In this document: positions 52,015 to 61,436 of the stretch, piece after piece
How positions within the stretch are numbered: position 1 is the stretch's first letter
Layout: each line of letters opens with the position of its first letter
Source of the DNA: Flavobacteriaceae bacterium
Lineage (GTDB): Bacteria > Bacteroidota > Bacteroidia > Flavobacteriales > Flavobacteriaceae
DNA length: 64,000 nucleotides
NCBI GenBank assembly: GCA_004762155.1
Contig: SIHP01000001.1
Coordinates: forward strand, 434,001 to 498,000
Reading direction: 5' to 3'
Made by a program: the position numbers and the translations under genes
The notes under the pieces: generated by a model
What the model was told of the DNA's origin: nothing
What the model saw: only the letters and a program-made list of their open reading frames with translations
The model's database searches: none

Positions 52015-52022
52015 TAACTTTG
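52015..52022 (+). promoter_or_regulatory. -7 element TAACTTTG before rsfS
   Basis: TAACTTTG fits TAnnTTTG, 21 bp before the rsfS ATG. No clear -33 is visible. It may drive rsfS-ftsH-LUD-cdsA and the acyl-CoA-binding gene. Confidence 0.45.
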
Positions 52023-52043
52023 CTTTAAATTATTTTTTTTTAA

Positions 52044-52412
52044 ATGACAAAAAAACAAGCTAGCGCAGACGAATTAATTGCTACAATTATTAAAGGAATT
52101 GATGATGTAAAAGGAGATAATATTCAATTATTAGATCTTAGAGAATTAGAAAATACTGTATGCGATTATTTTATAGTTTGCTCCGGTACCTCAAACACTC
52201 AAGTAAATGCAATATCTGGTTCAGTACAAAAACTGGTTAGTAAAGACTTGAAAGATAAACCTTGGCATATAGAAGGTCAAGGAAATGCAGAATGGATTTT
52301 AATGGATTACGTTAATGTAGTAGTTCATGTATTTCAAAAACAATTTCGTGATTATTACGACATAGAAGGTCTATGGGGTGATGCAAAAATCACAGAAATT
52401 AAGCCTGCATAA
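52044..52412 (+). CDS. rsfS: Ribosome silencing factor
   Basis: A 122-aa protein of the RsfS/Iojap family, which binds ribosomal protein L14 and blocks subunit joining in starvation. IIKGIDDVKGDNIQLLDLRE, DYFIVCSGTSNTQVNAIS, WHIEGQGNAEWILMDYVNVV and VHVFQKQFRDYYDIEGLWGD are the family blocks. It heads the rsfS-ftsH-LUD-cdsA run, 29 bp before ftsH. Confidence 0.95.
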   Translation: MTKKQASADELIATIIKGIDDVKGDNIQLLDLRELENTVCDYFIVCSGTSNTQVNAISGSVQKLVSKDLKDKPWHIEGQGNAEWILMDYVNVVVHVFQKQFRDYYDIEGLWGDAKITEIKPA

Positions 52413-52441
52413 ATTTTTAACTACTTTGAACAAACAACTTT

Positions 52442-54382
52442 ATGAGCGAAAAGAAAAATAAACCAAAATTTACATTTAATGCATACTGGATTTATATTCC
52501 TATAATATTATTTATTTTAGGATTACAGCTTTTTAATTCTGCTGGCTTGGATTCTAAGAATATTTCTAAAAACAAGTTTTCAGAAGTTTTAGAAGCCAAT
52601 GATATTAAAAAAATTGTTATAGAGAATAATACTGTGGCTCAGATTTTTTTAAAAGAAGAAGCTTTAAAAAAAGACAAATACAAAAAGCTTATTGAATCTC
52701 CTTTTTATAGAAAAGGAAACTCTGTATTCACATACAACTTTGGAGATTTACAAAACTTTGAAAATGAAATTAACACCCAAAAACAAGCTAAAAACTTAGA
52801 TTTCGATAAGAAAAATGAGGATCCTACTAGTTGGGTTGATACTATTCTAGGTTTTTTACCTTTTATTGTACTTATTGTTATTTGGTTGTTCTTTATGAAA
52901 AGAATGTCTGGTGGTGGTGCTGGCGCTGGAGGCGGTGGTCAGATTTTTAATATCGGAAAATCAAAAGCAAAACTATTTGACGAAAACACCAAAGTAAAAA
53001 CTACATTTAAAAATGTTGCTGGTTTAGAAGGTGCTAAAGAAGAAATTCAAGAAATTGTAGACTTCTTAAAAAATCCAGAAAAATACACCAAGTTAGGTGG
53101 TAAAATTCCTAAAGGTGCTTTATTAGTAGGACCTCCAGGAACTGGTAAAACCTTATTAGCAAAAGCAGTTGCTGGTGAAGCAGGTGTTCCTTTTTTCTCA
53201 TTATCAGGTTCTGATTTTGTGGAAATGTTTGTAGGTGTTGGTGCATCTCGTGTACGTGATTTATTTAAACAAGCACAACAAAAATCTCCTTCAATTATTT
53301 TTATTGATGAAATTGATGCAATTGGTCGTGCTCGTGGTAAAAACAGTATGACAGGTGGTAATGATGAAAGAGAAAACACATTAAATCAGTTATTAACTGA
53401 AATGGATGGTTTTGGAACTGATACTAATGTAATTGTATTAGCGGCTACAAACCGTGCTGAGATTTTAGATAAAGCTTTAATGCGTGCAGGGCGTTTTGAT
53501 CGTCAAATTTATGTAGACTTACCAGATTTACACGAACGTAAAGAAATATTTGATGTTCATATTAAGCCCTTAAAGTTAGCAGAAAATGTTAACTTAGACT
53601 TTCTATCACAACAAACTCCTGGTTTTTCAGGTGCAGATATTGCTAATTTGTGTAATGAAGCTGCTTTAGTAGCTGCAAGAGCAGACAAAAATGCAATAGA
53701 GCATCAAGATTTCTTAGATGCTGTAGATAGAATTGTTGGTGGTTTAGAAAAGAAAAACAAAGTAATAACTCCAAAAGAAAAAGAAGTTATTGCATTTCAC
53801 GAAGCTGGTCACGCTACTGTAAGTTGGATGCTAGAACATGCTGCTCCGTTAGTTAAAGTTACCATTGTACCAAGAGGACAATCTTTAGGTGCTGCTTGGT
53901 ATTTACCAGAAGAAAGAAAAATTGTTCAGACAGAACAAATGTTAGATGAAATGTGTGCAACCATGGGTGGTCGTGCTGCTGAAAAGTTAATTTTCAACAA
54001 AATTTCTACAGGTGCTTTAAGTGATTTAGAAAAAGTTACAAAACAAGCTCGTGCTATGGTTACCGTTTACGGATTAAATGAAAAAGTAGGAAATGTTACT
54101 TTTTATGATTCATCTGGTAATGATTCATTTGTAAAACCATATAGTGACGATACAGCTAAAATTATAGATGAAGAAATATCTGCAATTATAGAAAATCAAT
54201 ACCAACGCGCTATACAAATCCTTGACGAAAACAAGGATAAATTAAATACTTTAGCAGAAAAACTTTTAGAAAAAGAAGTTATTTTTAAAGATGATTTGGT
54301 TGATATTTTTGGAAAAAGACCTTTTGAAAAAGAAGAAAAAGTTACAAAAGATATTGAAACACTAGATAAATCTCAAGAATAG
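52442..54382 (+). CDS. ftsH: ATP-dependent zinc metalloprotease FtsH
   Basis: A 646-aa inner-membrane AAA protease. Two membrane helices (about 12-30 and 135-155) flank a periplasmic domain. The AAA domain has Walker A GPPGTGKT, Walker [12 protein letters not shown] and the second region of homology ([20 protein letters not shown]). The zinc site HEAGH is H453-H457. The glycine-rich linker [13 protein letters not shown] after TM2 is typical of Bacteroidetes FtsH. It degrades membrane and short-lived cytosolic proteins. Confidence 0.97.
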   Translation: MSEKKNKPKFTFNAYWIYIPIILFILGLQLFNSAGLDSKNISKNKFSEVLEANDIKKIVIENNTVAQIFLKEEALKKDKYKKLIESPFYRKGNSVFTYNFGDLQNFENEINTQKQAKNLDFDKKNEDPTSWVDTILGFLPFIVLIVIWLFFMKRMSGGGAGAGGGGQIFNIGKSKAKLFDENTKVKTTFKNVAGLEGAKEEIQEIVDFLKNPEKYTKLGGKIPKGALLVGPPGTGKTLLAKAVAGEAGVPFFSLSGSDFVEMFVGVGASRVRDLFKQAQQKSPSIIFIDEIDAIGRARGKNSMTGGNDERENTLNQLLTEMDGFGTDTNVIVLAATNRAEILDKALMRAGRFDRQIYVDLPDLHERKEIFDVHIKPLKLAENVNLDFLSQQTPGFSGADIANLCNEAALVAARADKNAIEHQDFLDAVDRIVGGLEKKNKVITPKEKEVIAFHEAGHATVSWMLEHAAPLVKVTIVPRGQSLGAAWYLPEERKIVQTEQMLDEMCATMGGRAAEKLIFNKISTGALSDLEKVTKQARAMVTVYGLNEKVGNVTFYDSSGNDSFVKPYSDDTAKIIDEEISAIIENQYQRAIQILDENKDKLNTLAEKLLEKEVIFKDDLVDIFGKRPFEKEEKVTKDIETLDKSQE

Positions 54383-54393
54383 TATTTTATTTA

Positions 54394-54987
54394 ATGAAGT
54401 TTTTAAAAAATTTAATTAAAAATTATAGAGAATCACAAAGAAATCAAGAAATAAAGGAACAAGATGTTACTTTATCTCTTGATGATTCTTTTGTGCATAA
54501 TTTTATTAATAAAAACGGTAAATTTTTATATTGTACTAAAATTGACGAAATTGTTATTCAATTGAACAATATTTTAAAAGAAAACAGTTGGAATGAAATT
54601 TTATGTACTGACATTGATTTATTGAAAATTTTAAAAAAAACAAACACGAATATTAAATCTAATTTTGATAGTCAAACTCCTTTTTTTACTACTTGCGAAC
54701 ATTTAATATCTAACGAAGGAGATCTATTATTCACTTCTAATCAATTAAACAGCAACAAACTTTCATCTTATTCAAACAATTTTATTGTTTATGCAACTAC
54801 AAGTCAAATTGTAAAGAATACAGGTGACGGTTTAACGAGTATTAAAAATCGTTTTAGTGGTAATTTACCTACAAATATTAGCGCTATTAAAAACTACTCT
54901 ATAAATAACGGTAACGAAGATAATTTTATGGATTACGGAAGTAGTAATTCTAAAAACTTATACTTATTACTTTTTGAAGATCTATAA
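54394..54987 (+). CDS. LUD domain protein (LutC-like)
   Basis: 197 aa. TPFFTTCEHLISNEGDLLFT and a later FIVYATTSQIVKNTGDGLTS are the LUD blocks, with the end YGSSNSKNLYLLLFEDL. LUD proteins are linked to lactate oxidation, but in Bacteroidetes this single copy sits between ftsH and cdsA, away from lut genes, so a lactate role is doubtful. It follows ftsH by 11 bp. Confidence 0.8.
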   Translation: MKFLKNLIKNYRESQRNQEIKEQDVTLSLDDSFVHNFINKNGKFLYCTKIDEIVIQLNNILKENSWNEILCTDIDLLKILKKTNTNIKSNFDSQTPFFTTCEHLISNEGDLLFTSNQLNSNKLSSYSNNFIVYATTSQIVKNTGDGLTSIKNRFSGNLPTNISAIKNYSINNGNEDNFMDYGSSNSKNLYLLLFEDL

Positions 54988-54989
54988 AT

Positions 54990-55784
54990 ATGAGTAATTT
55001 TTCTAAAAGAATTCTTTCTGGGATTGTATACGTATGCTTATTTATTTTTTGCATTCTTTTCTCTAAAGAATCTTATATTACATTGATAACTATTTTTGCT
55101 GGAATTTCTCTTTGGGAATTTTCTAAAATGATTAAGAAAAAAAGCTTTATTCCTTATATTGTCTTACTTTTTTTAAGCATTTACACTTTCATAAAACTTC
55201 CTAGTATAAATAAAACTTGGCCTTTGTTAATTATAAATCTCTCAAGTGCCATTCTATTACTAATTGGTTTATTTTCTGATAAATTTAAAGAAAGAAATAA
55301 ATTTAGATCTATTAGTATTCAAATTGAATACGTTGTTCTTTCATTTTTCTTCTTAATGTTACTACCTTTTATTAATAATGTATATTACCCTAATATTATC
55401 ATTTACATTATTCTTATTATATGGACAAATGATAGTTTTGCCTACTTGGTTGGTAAAAACTTTGGTAAAACCAAGTTATTTGAACGAATTTCTCCAAAGA
55501 AAACAATTGAAGGTTTTATAGGTGGTTTATTCTTTTCTATTGTTCTGGGTAGTGTTATTGGCTATTATTCAAAAGAGTTTTCAATAATTAACTGGATTAT
55601 CATTTCAATTATAATTTCTATTTGTGGAACTTTAGGTGATTTGGTTGAAAGTAAGTTCAAAAGACAAGCCAATGTAAAAGACAGTGGTACAATTATGCCA
55701 GGTCATGGAGGAATATTAGATCGTTTAGACAGCTTGTTTTTCCTAGCTCCGTTCGTATATTTGTATATACACTTTTTGTTGTAA
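54990..55784 (+). CDS. cdsA: Phosphatidate cytidylyltransferase
   Basis: A 264-aa polytopic enzyme (about seven helices) that makes CDP-diacylglycerol. The signature is near the C-terminus: FGKTKLFERISPKKTIEGFI, then GTLGDLVESKFKRQANVKDS with GTIMPGHGGILDRLDSLFF (the CDP-OH binding and metal residues). It follows the LUD gene by 2 bp and precedes the acyl-CoA-binding gene by 4 bp. Confidence 0.95.
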   Translation: MSNFSKRILSGIVYVCLFIFCILFSKESYITLITIFAGISLWEFSKMIKKKSFIPYIVLLFLSIYTFIKLPSINKTWPLLIINLSSAILLLIGLFSDKFKERNKFRSISIQIEYVVLSFFFLMLLPFINNVYYPNIIIYIILIIWTNDSFAYLVGKNFGKTKLFERISPKKTIEGFIGGLFFSIVLGSVIGYYSKEFSIINWIIISIIISICGTLGDLVESKFKRQANVKDSGTIMPGHGGILDRLDSLFFLAPFVYLYIHFLL

Positions 55785-55788
55785 ACCT

Positions 55789-56049
55789 ATGACTTCTAAA
55801 TTAGACATGCAATTTAACGAAGCATTTAAAAGAATCTCTGAAACTGAACAGAGTTTACCTCCTGATATTTTATTACGTCTTTATGCTTATTATAAACAAG
55901 CTACAAAAGGAGATCACTTATTATATAACACAAGTGAAAACAACTTACGTAGTGCTTTTAAATTCAATGCTAGAATACAACTAAAGGGAATGCCTGAAAA
56001 AGAAGCCAAACAAGAATATATTAACTTAGCTAACGAAGTTTTAAAATAA
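55789..56049 (+). CDS. Acyl-CoA-binding protein
   Basis: An 86-aa four-helix ACBP that binds long-chain acyl-CoA. LDMQFNEAFKRISETEQSLP, LLRLYAYYKQATKGDHLLYN and FNARIQLKGMPEKEAKQEYI cover the ligand-contact Tyr and Lys residues. It is the last gene of the cdsA operon. In relatives a phosphatidylserine decarboxylase gene often sits between cdsA and this gene (from memory); it is absent here. Confidence 0.88.
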   Translation: MTSKLDMQFNEAFKRISETEQSLPPDILLRLYAYYKQATKGDHLLYNTSENNLRSAFKFNARIQLKGMPEKEAKQEYINLANEVLK

Positions 56050-56152
56050 ACTTTATTAACGATTATTCATTTGTATTCTTCACTTATTGATAAATCTTAT
56101 CAAAAGATAGATTTTTTATTAAAAAAACACAACATAAAGTCAAATAAATAAA

Positions 56153-56160
56153 TACTTTTG
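56153..56160 (+). promoter_or_regulatory. -7 element TACTTTTG before the YceI gene
   Basis: TACTTTTG fits TAnnTTTG and lies 36 bp before the ATG at 56197. No clear -33 is seen. Confidence 0.4.
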
Positions 56161-56196
56161 TTAAAGTGATATTTTTTAATCCATAAACCAACCAAA

Positions 56197-56826
56197 ATGA
56201 AAAAACTTATAACTACTGTTAGCATTTTTTTAGTAGCTTTTCAATTTACTGCATGTAAAAAGGAAGTAAAGAAAGAAGAAATTAAAGAAACTCCTGTTGT
56301 TGTTAAAGAAACTGCTGCATTTTCTTTAAAAGAAGCAACAAACACTGTCAACTTTACAGCTTATAAAACTACGGAAAAAGTGCCTGTAAAAGGAACTTTT
56401 AAAACAGTAAAAATAACCGAAGGTGGAGAAGGAGAATCTATCAAAGAAGCTATAAATGGTGCTCAATTTAAAATACCTGTTGGTTCTATTGAAACGAAAG
56501 ATGATAGTAGAAATGCAAAAATTCAGCAATTCTTCTTTAGCGTAATGGCAAATTCTATGACGCTTACTGGAAAACTAAATATAGCTACTGATTCTACTGG
56601 TGTTGCTGACTTAACAATGAATGCTGTTACCCAAAAACTTCCTTTCAAATATACAATTGATGGAAAAACATTCTCTATGAAAGCAATTATGAATATTGAT
56701 GAATGGAATGCACAAAGTGCTGTCGCTTCTTTAAACGAAGCTTGTAAAGAATTACATAAAGGTGCGGATGGTGTTTCTAAAACATGGAGTGAGGTTGCTT
56801 TAGAGGTTAGTTCTACTTTTAAATAA
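56197..56826 (+). CDS. YceI family lipoprotein
   Basis: 209 aa. The lipobox is VAFQFTAC (C20), followed by a KE-rich linker. The YceI lipocalin-like domain has NTVNFTAYKTTEKVPVKGTF, FKIPVGSIETKDDSRNAKIQ and NSMTLTGKLNIATDSTGVAD. YceI barrels bind polyisoprenoids in the periplasm; the ligand here is unknown. A perfect hairpin terminator follows. Confidence 0.85.
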   Translation: MKKLITTVSIFLVAFQFTACKKEVKKEEIKETPVVVKETAAFSLKEATNTVNFTAYKTTEKVPVKGTFKTVKITEGGEGESIKEAINGAQFKIPVGSIETKDDSRNAKIQQFFFSVMANSMTLTGKLNIATDSTGVADLTMNAVTQKLPFKYTIDGKTFSMKAIMNIDEWNAQSAVASLNEACKELHKGADGVSKTWSEVALEVSSTFK

Positions 56827-56848
56827 AAACATAAAATACAATATTAAC

Positions 56849-56881
56849 AAAAAGGTATACACAGTAAGTGTATACCTTTTT
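56849..56881 (+). terminator. Rho-independent terminator after the YceI gene
   Basis: AAAAAGGTATACAC (56849-56862) and GTGTATACCTTTTT (56868-56881) form a perfect 14-bp stem with a 5-nt loop. Confidence 0.9.
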
Positions 56882-56901
56882 GTTGTAAATAATTAAAAAA
56901 A

Positions 56902-57576
56902 ATGAGCTGGAAAGCAGACCGAATATATACTAAACCAACACCTGAATTAATAGAGTATTTAAAAACTATAGAGGGATTTTCTGATGAACTATTCCTTGTT
57001 GATAATTTTGAAGGAATTAGGTTTGATTGGACAAGAGGTTTTATGTTATCAGATGAACCAAATGAAAACAGTTATAGAAAACATACTCTACCAAAAGGAG
57101 GACTTTTAGTAATAAAACCTGAGATATATAAAACTGGTTATGACAAAGATTACGAAACAAATATTTTTTGGAATAAATATAAAGAATACCCAAATGATAA
57201 GTGGAATTTCATAAACTCTATATCTCCCGAAAAAATAGACTTAAAAATTGACTTGACTGATAATCAACTTAAATTATTAACTTTTTTAAACTCATTGAAT
57301 AAAAAATTTAACACCCCTTTTCTTTACTATTATTGCGTAATGTGGGGTGGAGATATTGAAGAGGAATATTCAATTGTTTTTGATAATGGAATAAGAGTTT
57401 ACTTGTACGATTATGAAAACAAAAAAGACCTTGAATTAATTGAAAATAAAAGAATAGAATTGAATTCATCTATTCTTCAGACTAGTTTTAAATATCTTGA
57501 TTTAGAGCTACCAACTTGGTTTTTTTCTTTACACGAAGAGTCTTTTGATTGGAAAAAATATCACTTAATAAAATAA
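56902..57576 (+). CDS. Orphan protein of unknown function (224 aa)
   Basis: 224 aa with many Trp, Tyr and Asp residues: MSWKADRIYTKPTPELIEYL, FEGIRFDWTRGFMLSDEPN, YYYCVMWGGDIEEEYSIVFD and LPTWFFSLHEESFDWKKYHL. There is no signal peptide or membrane segment. Size and composition resemble the immunity-like or effector-like orphans scattered in Bacteroidetes, but I do not recognise a family. It lies between a terminator and a run of small unknown genes. Confidence 0.6.
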   Translation: MSWKADRIYTKPTPELIEYLKTIEGFSDELFLVDNFEGIRFDWTRGFMLSDEPNENSYRKHTLPKGGLLVIKPEIYKTGYDKDYETNIFWNKYKEYPNDKWNFINSISPEKIDLKIDLTDNQLKLLTFLNSLNKKFNTPFLYYYCVMWGGDIEEEYSIVFDNGIRVYLYDYENKKDLELIENKRIELNSSILQTSFKYLDLELPTWFFSLHEESFDWKKYHLIK

Positions 57577-57780
57577 AATCAGCATATAGCACTGTATATA
57601 GAAAATAGAGTGATTAATGTTTAAACCGAAAAGTTCACCCCTATTTACAAAGGCCTCCAAATTTTTAATTTGGCTTTAAAATAAAAAACATTGGTTAACT
57701 GCTTAACCAGAAGTTAACCGCTTTTAAATTTCACTACTAACCTACTAACAATAGCCAAACGTCATAAAAAACTAAAAAAA
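57577..57780. other. Intergenic stretch with stacked inverted repeats
   Basis: CCAAATT/AATTTGG (57657-57673) with a 3-nt loop and GGTTAACT/AGTTAACC (57693-57719) with a TTAACC in its loop lie next to each other. Neither ends in a strong T-run. No gene seen. Confidence 0.45.
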
Positions 57781-57885
57781 ATGGAAAGTGGATTGATTAT
57801 TTTCTTAACATTTTTAATATCTCTCGGAACAATTTCGATATATAACTATTGGCTCCATAAGAAAAAGAGATTTACTGAAAATTGA
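57781..57885 (+). CDS. Small single-helix membrane peptide (34 aa)
   Basis: ATG 57781 opens MESGLIIFLTFLISLGTISI followed by YNYWLHKKKRFTEN and TGA. One membrane helix with a basic cytoplasmic tail is clear. The stop lies one base before the next gene's TTG start, which suggests coupling. Short length makes the call uncertain. Confidence 0.4.
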   Translation: MESGLIIFLTFLISLGTISIYNYWLHKKKRFTEN

Positions 57886-57886
57886 A

Positions 57887-58138
57887 TTGGACTGGAATAA
57901 TTTTTTGAAAGCTGTATCTAAAATTCATATTGAAGGAATTTCTAAATTTGGATCAGAACTTATATGGAATGAACATTTTAGTATGATTAAACTGAAAGAG
58001 ATGTCTGAATTAATAAACACTATTGAGAAACTAAATCCTGAAATACAAAAATCCGATAAACTCAAAAAATTGAAATCTTTAATTTATAACAAATATTTAC
58101 ACTGGAATATGGAAGATCCTTTTGCTAGAAGAAATTAA
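57887..58138 (+). CDS. Small soluble protein of unknown function (83 aa)
   Basis: TTG start at 57887; no ATG near. DWNNFLKAVSKIHIEGISKF, GSELIWNEHFSMIKLKEMSE and KSDKLKKLKSLIYNKYLHWN indicate a helical, charged protein. Family not recognised. It follows the 34-aa membrane peptide without a real gap. Confidence 0.45.
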   Translation: MDWNNFLKAVSKIHIEGISKFGSELIWNEHFSMIKLKEMSELINTIEKLNPEIQKSDKLKKLKSLIYNKYLHWNMEDPFARRN

Positions 58139-58161
58139 AACAAAAATATTTACAAAAAACT

Positions 58162-58962
58162 TTACACATCTGGTAAACCTAAAATATAGTAGCCCAAACT
58201 CTTTCCGTTTTCTTTCTTTACTACATCTATTTTCCATTTATAATTTTCATTCTTTAATGGTAATAATTCTTCTTTTATATCTTCAAAAGAGTACATTCTT
58301 GGCATAGACGCTTGACCATCCCAAGCATAAAAAATTGGTATAACAGGAAGTATATACGTAAATAAAACATCCTTCCAATTTAAAGGTTTTACAAATGGTA
58401 ATAAAAACAATGACATTAGCATAAGAATAGTTAACGAAATAGGCAACAATAGAAACCAAACTAAAAAAGGCATTTTGTTTTCGGCCATTTCATAAATTAA
58501 AATTGCTTGTTTATTATCCTGAGCATTTTTTAAAATGGCTTTTGCTACTTTAGGTTGCATGTGATGAAAACTGTTCATCATCGTTTTTAAACCTTCTGAT
58601 TTTTCTTTATGTGTTGATGCGTCTAAAGATGATGTTAAATAACTAATATTATTGTGATTTTGTTTGTTAAAATTCTCTACAAACTCTTTATTAGGATGTA
58701 AATCGGATAACATTAACTTAATTTTGTGCTCTGACTCGTTTAAATAATCAATTACTGTTGGCATTATTCCTCCAGAACCAGAACCTAAATCAATTATTTT
58801 AGAAAAACTATATTCTTTTTGAACCTCTTTTAGTAAGCTAGCTATAACTTCTTTGGTTCCTAATAACCTGTGCATTACTACAATTAATTTTGTCATTGTT
58901 GATCTAAAAACACTTGGAAACCAAGTGAAATCTTCAAACTCAAAAAGCTGTACTCTTTTCAT
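58162..58962 (-). CDS. Class I SAM-dependent methyltransferase with membrane helices
   Basis: 266 aa from ATG 58962 (275 aa from 58989; the later start begins MKRVQLFEFEDFTWFP, a typical N-terminus). SAM motif I is KIIDLGSGSGGIMP near residue 65, followed by MLSDLHPNKEFVENF as motif II. After the catalytic fold comes a strongly hydrophobic double segment (FLVWFLLLPISLTILMLMSL, then LLPFVKP), so it is membrane-bound and may act on lipids or quinones. It lies 24 bp after the M28 peptidase gene. Confidence 0.82.
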   Translation of the reverse strand: MKRVQLFEFEDFTWFPSVFRSTMTKLIVVMHRLLGTKEVIASLLKEVQKEYSFSKIIDLGSGSGGIMPTVIDYLNESEHKIKLMLSDLHPNKEFVENFNKQNHNNISYLTSSLDASTHKEKSEGLKTMMNSFHHMQPKVAKAILKNAQDNKQAILIYEMAENKMPFLVWFLLLPISLTILMLMSLFLLPFVKPLNWKDVLFTYILPVIPIFYAWDGQASMPRMYSFEDIKEELLPLKNENYKWKIDVVKKENGKSLGYYILGLPDV

Positions 58963-59013
58963 ACTATAATATTTTTTAGATTTTTTCATTTTAAAACTAC
59001 ACCTATACTAAAA

Positions 59014-60711
59014 TCATTTACAATTGTATAATTCCGAATAATATTTTATTGGGTTTTGTTTTGTATACTCTTTATTACAAATTGCTTTGCAAAATTTATT
59101 TATATCAAGATTAATAACTAACTCTAAATTAGTTGTAAAACCTTCTGCAAACTCTCCATCTGCAAAACTGCTTAATTGTATGCTTGGTAAATAAAAATCA
59201 TCATTCTTTTTAGCAATTACTTGTTCGTAAATAGCAGTTGTTGTGTCATCAAAAAAATTGGTTTCAGATAATTTATGATTTGATCCGGTTGTTTTATAAT
59301 ACACATTAAATTCATCTTGACTTTCTGGTACCAAATTCAATAATACTTTTAAAGGTATTTCTTCTTTCTTCAAATAGTACTCAGCCGCTTTGTTTAGGTT
59401 TTCTTTATAGTTGCTCTTAGCCTTATTTTGTGAAGTAAAACCTTCTATAAAATCCTTTAACAAAACAAACAAATCATCATATTCAGTTAAAGATAAGGTT
59501 GCTGATTTATCATAAATATTATGATAATGCGCAACACCACCTAAGGTATAAATAAAAAAACTTGGTACACCTTTTTCAGAAAAAAAACAATGATCGCTAT
59601 TACAGGCTTCTCCTCTTATTTTTACTTGCTTTAATAATTTTTTAGATTCATTTAATGCCACCAAATCATCAAATTCTTGAGAATGTTTTTTTCCATTTAC
59701 TACCTGAATTCCATCATCCCCAGTTCCTAAAATATCTAAATTGATTAAAAACTCAATATTTTCTAATGGAAATAATGGATTTTCTGTATAATGTTTTGAT
59801 CCTACCAAACCAATTTCTTCGGACCCAAAACAAATAAACACCATAGAATATTTTGGCTTCTTTTTAAATGCAAATTCTTTTGCCAAACTTAGCAACATTG
59901 CAATTCCACTTGCATTATCATTTGCTCCAGGAAAATACACTTCTTTTCCCATCCTTCCTAAATGATCATAATGCCCAACGACATAAATAAATCGATCTTT
60001 TAGTTCTCCTTCAATAAAACCAACAATGTTTTGGGATTTATAATTTGCATTGAATTCGTTTTCAACTTCAACTGTTATTTTGTTTAACTTCTTTGGTAGT
60101 TTATCTTTTAAAATAATTATATGAGGCCGTTCCGCTTTAAATTGCGACGCACCAAAGGTTAATTTATCATTAATTACCTCAAGTACTCCGTTAAGCTTTA
60201 TATCTGGTGAAAACTTTAAAAACTGAATAATATCTATTACAAATGCTTTTATTTCTTTAGACTCTTTCGTTATTAATGTTTTATCAATAACAACAAATTT
60301 GTCTTTAAAAAATGGAACTGCCTTTTTAAACTCATCCAAGTCAATTAACATAGATGTTGTTAAATAAAAAATATCGCTTTTATCTTTATAAGAAACAGAA
60401 GCTGGATCTATTAAATAATCTACGCCTGGTAATAACTTTTTATTATTGATTTTTAATACTGGTTTTCCTTTAATTGAATTTGTTGACAACTGGAAATACT
60501 GAAAATATTCTTCTCCAATAGGTTGTAATCCTATTTTTTGATACTCATTTTTAATAAACTCAGCAGCACGTTTTTCTCCCCTATTAAAATACCCTCTTCC
60601 ATCAAAATGAGGAGAACACAAGGAATCTAAAATCATACGTGCATATGGTTTATTTTGTGCATATCCAGAAAAAGAAATTAATAGTAATAGTAATGTAATT
60701 TTCTTATTCAT
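59014..60711 (-). CDS. Secreted M28 family metallopeptidase
   Basis: 565 aa. The signal peptide ends SGYAQN. The co-catalytic zinc site is complete: VVGHYDHLGR (His), PGANDNASG (bridging Asp), CFGSEEIGLVG (catalytic Glu and ligand Glu), INLDILGTGDDG (Asp) and VAHYHNIYDK (late His). An apical PA-like insert lies before it (about 100-230), and the C-terminal 120 residues are an extra domain. It probably trims peptides in the periplasm or outside the cell. Unlike the M28 protein at 26.7 kb it keeps the classical GHxD motif. Confidence 0.9.
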   Translation of the reverse strand: MNKKITLLLLLISFSGYAQNKPYARMILDSLCSPHFDGRGYFNRGEKRAAEFIKNEYQKIGLQPIGEEYFQYFQLSTNSIKGKPVLKINNKKLLPGVDYLIDPASVSYKDKSDIFYLTTSMLIDLDEFKKAVPFFKDKFVVIDKTLITKESKEIKAFVIDIIQFLKFSPDIKLNGVLEVINDKLTFGASQFKAERPHIIILKDKLPKKLNKITVEVENEFNANYKSQNIVGFIEGELKDRFIYVVGHYDHLGRMGKEVYFPGANDNASGIAMLLSLAKEFAFKKKPKYSMVFICFGSEEIGLVGSKHYTENPLFPLENIEFLINLDILGTGDDGIQVVNGKKHSQEFDDLVALNESKKLLKQVKIRGEACNSDHCFFSEKGVPSFFIYTLGGVAHYHNIYDKSATLSLTEYDDLFVLLKDFIEGFTSQNKAKSNYKENLNKAAEYYLKKEEIPLKVLLNLVPESQDEFNVYYKTTGSNHKLSETNFFDDTTTAIYEQVIAKKNDDFYLPSIQLSSFADGEFAEGFTTNLELVINLDINKFCKAICNKEYTKQNPIKYYSELYNCK

Positions 60712-60841
60712 TTAATTTTGCGTTTTTTAACTTAAAAACAAAACCTTTACCTCATTATAAATTTATTTAAGAATTTAATGCGTAAAACAATAGTTCTATC
60801 TATGAGAGTTAGTGCTTAAGTTAAGATAGAAACGTTTTTTT

Positions 60842-61366
60842 TTATTGAATTACGTTATATCTTCTTCCAATTAATTCAACTTTTTTAGTGACATTCCAAA
60901 ATCCAAAACCAGGTACTCCAGTCGGTATTTTCCAGTATATAATTTTTCCGTTTTTTGTTTTTAATCCAAATTCAGAAAGGTATCCATCTGTTTTTATTGA
61001 AATGGGCTTTCCACTTGAAAGTTTGTCAGCTAAAATTGATTTGTATCCTTTATGCCATTCAAAATCCGAATAATCAATAAACTCAATACTAGATTTGCTT
61101 ACTCTTATAAATTTACTCGTTGTATTAATAATAAATTCTACATCAGATATTTTTAAAATCAAAACTGGAATTTCATTACTCTTTAAATTGAGTTTATGCT
61201 TTATTTTTACTTGTACTTCCAAATCAATAAGCTCAAAAAGAGTAAATACTTCAGTTCCATTAAATTCAACTTTACTTTTATTGAAATAATTTAAAAACCA
61301 AAATTCAATTTGCTCTTTTATTCGTTCTGCTGATTTTTCTATTTGGTTCTCCATTTTTTCAATCAC
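60842..61366 (-). CDS. Orphan protein of unknown function (174 aa)
   Basis: A 174-aa soluble protein (ATG 61366 or 61354). IKEQIEFWFLNYFNKSKVEF, VEFIINTTSKFIRVSKSSIE and GYLSEFGLKTKNGKIIYWKI point to a helical start and a beta-rich end with GVPGFGFWNVTKKVEL. I do not recognise a family. It stands alone between the peptidase and the kynurenine operon. Confidence 0.55.
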   Translation of the reverse strand: MIEKMENQIEKSAERIKEQIEFWFLNYFNKSKVEFNGTEVFTLFELIDLEVQVKIKHKLNLKSNEIPVLILKISDVEFIINTTSKFIRVSKSSIEFIDYSDFEWHKGYKSILADKLSSGKPISIKTDGYLSEFGLKTKNGKIIYWKIPTGVPGFGFWNVTKKVELIGRRYNVIQ

Positions 61367-61436
61367 TTCACTAGTGGAAATAAGTTTTAGCTTTTGATTT
61401 TCTTTTATTTATTAATAATTATAAATAAAAACTATT

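Noticed and set aside
51957..52058. Longer start of birA
   Set aside because: The extra 34 codons are AT-rich noise that would overlap the divergent rsfS start.
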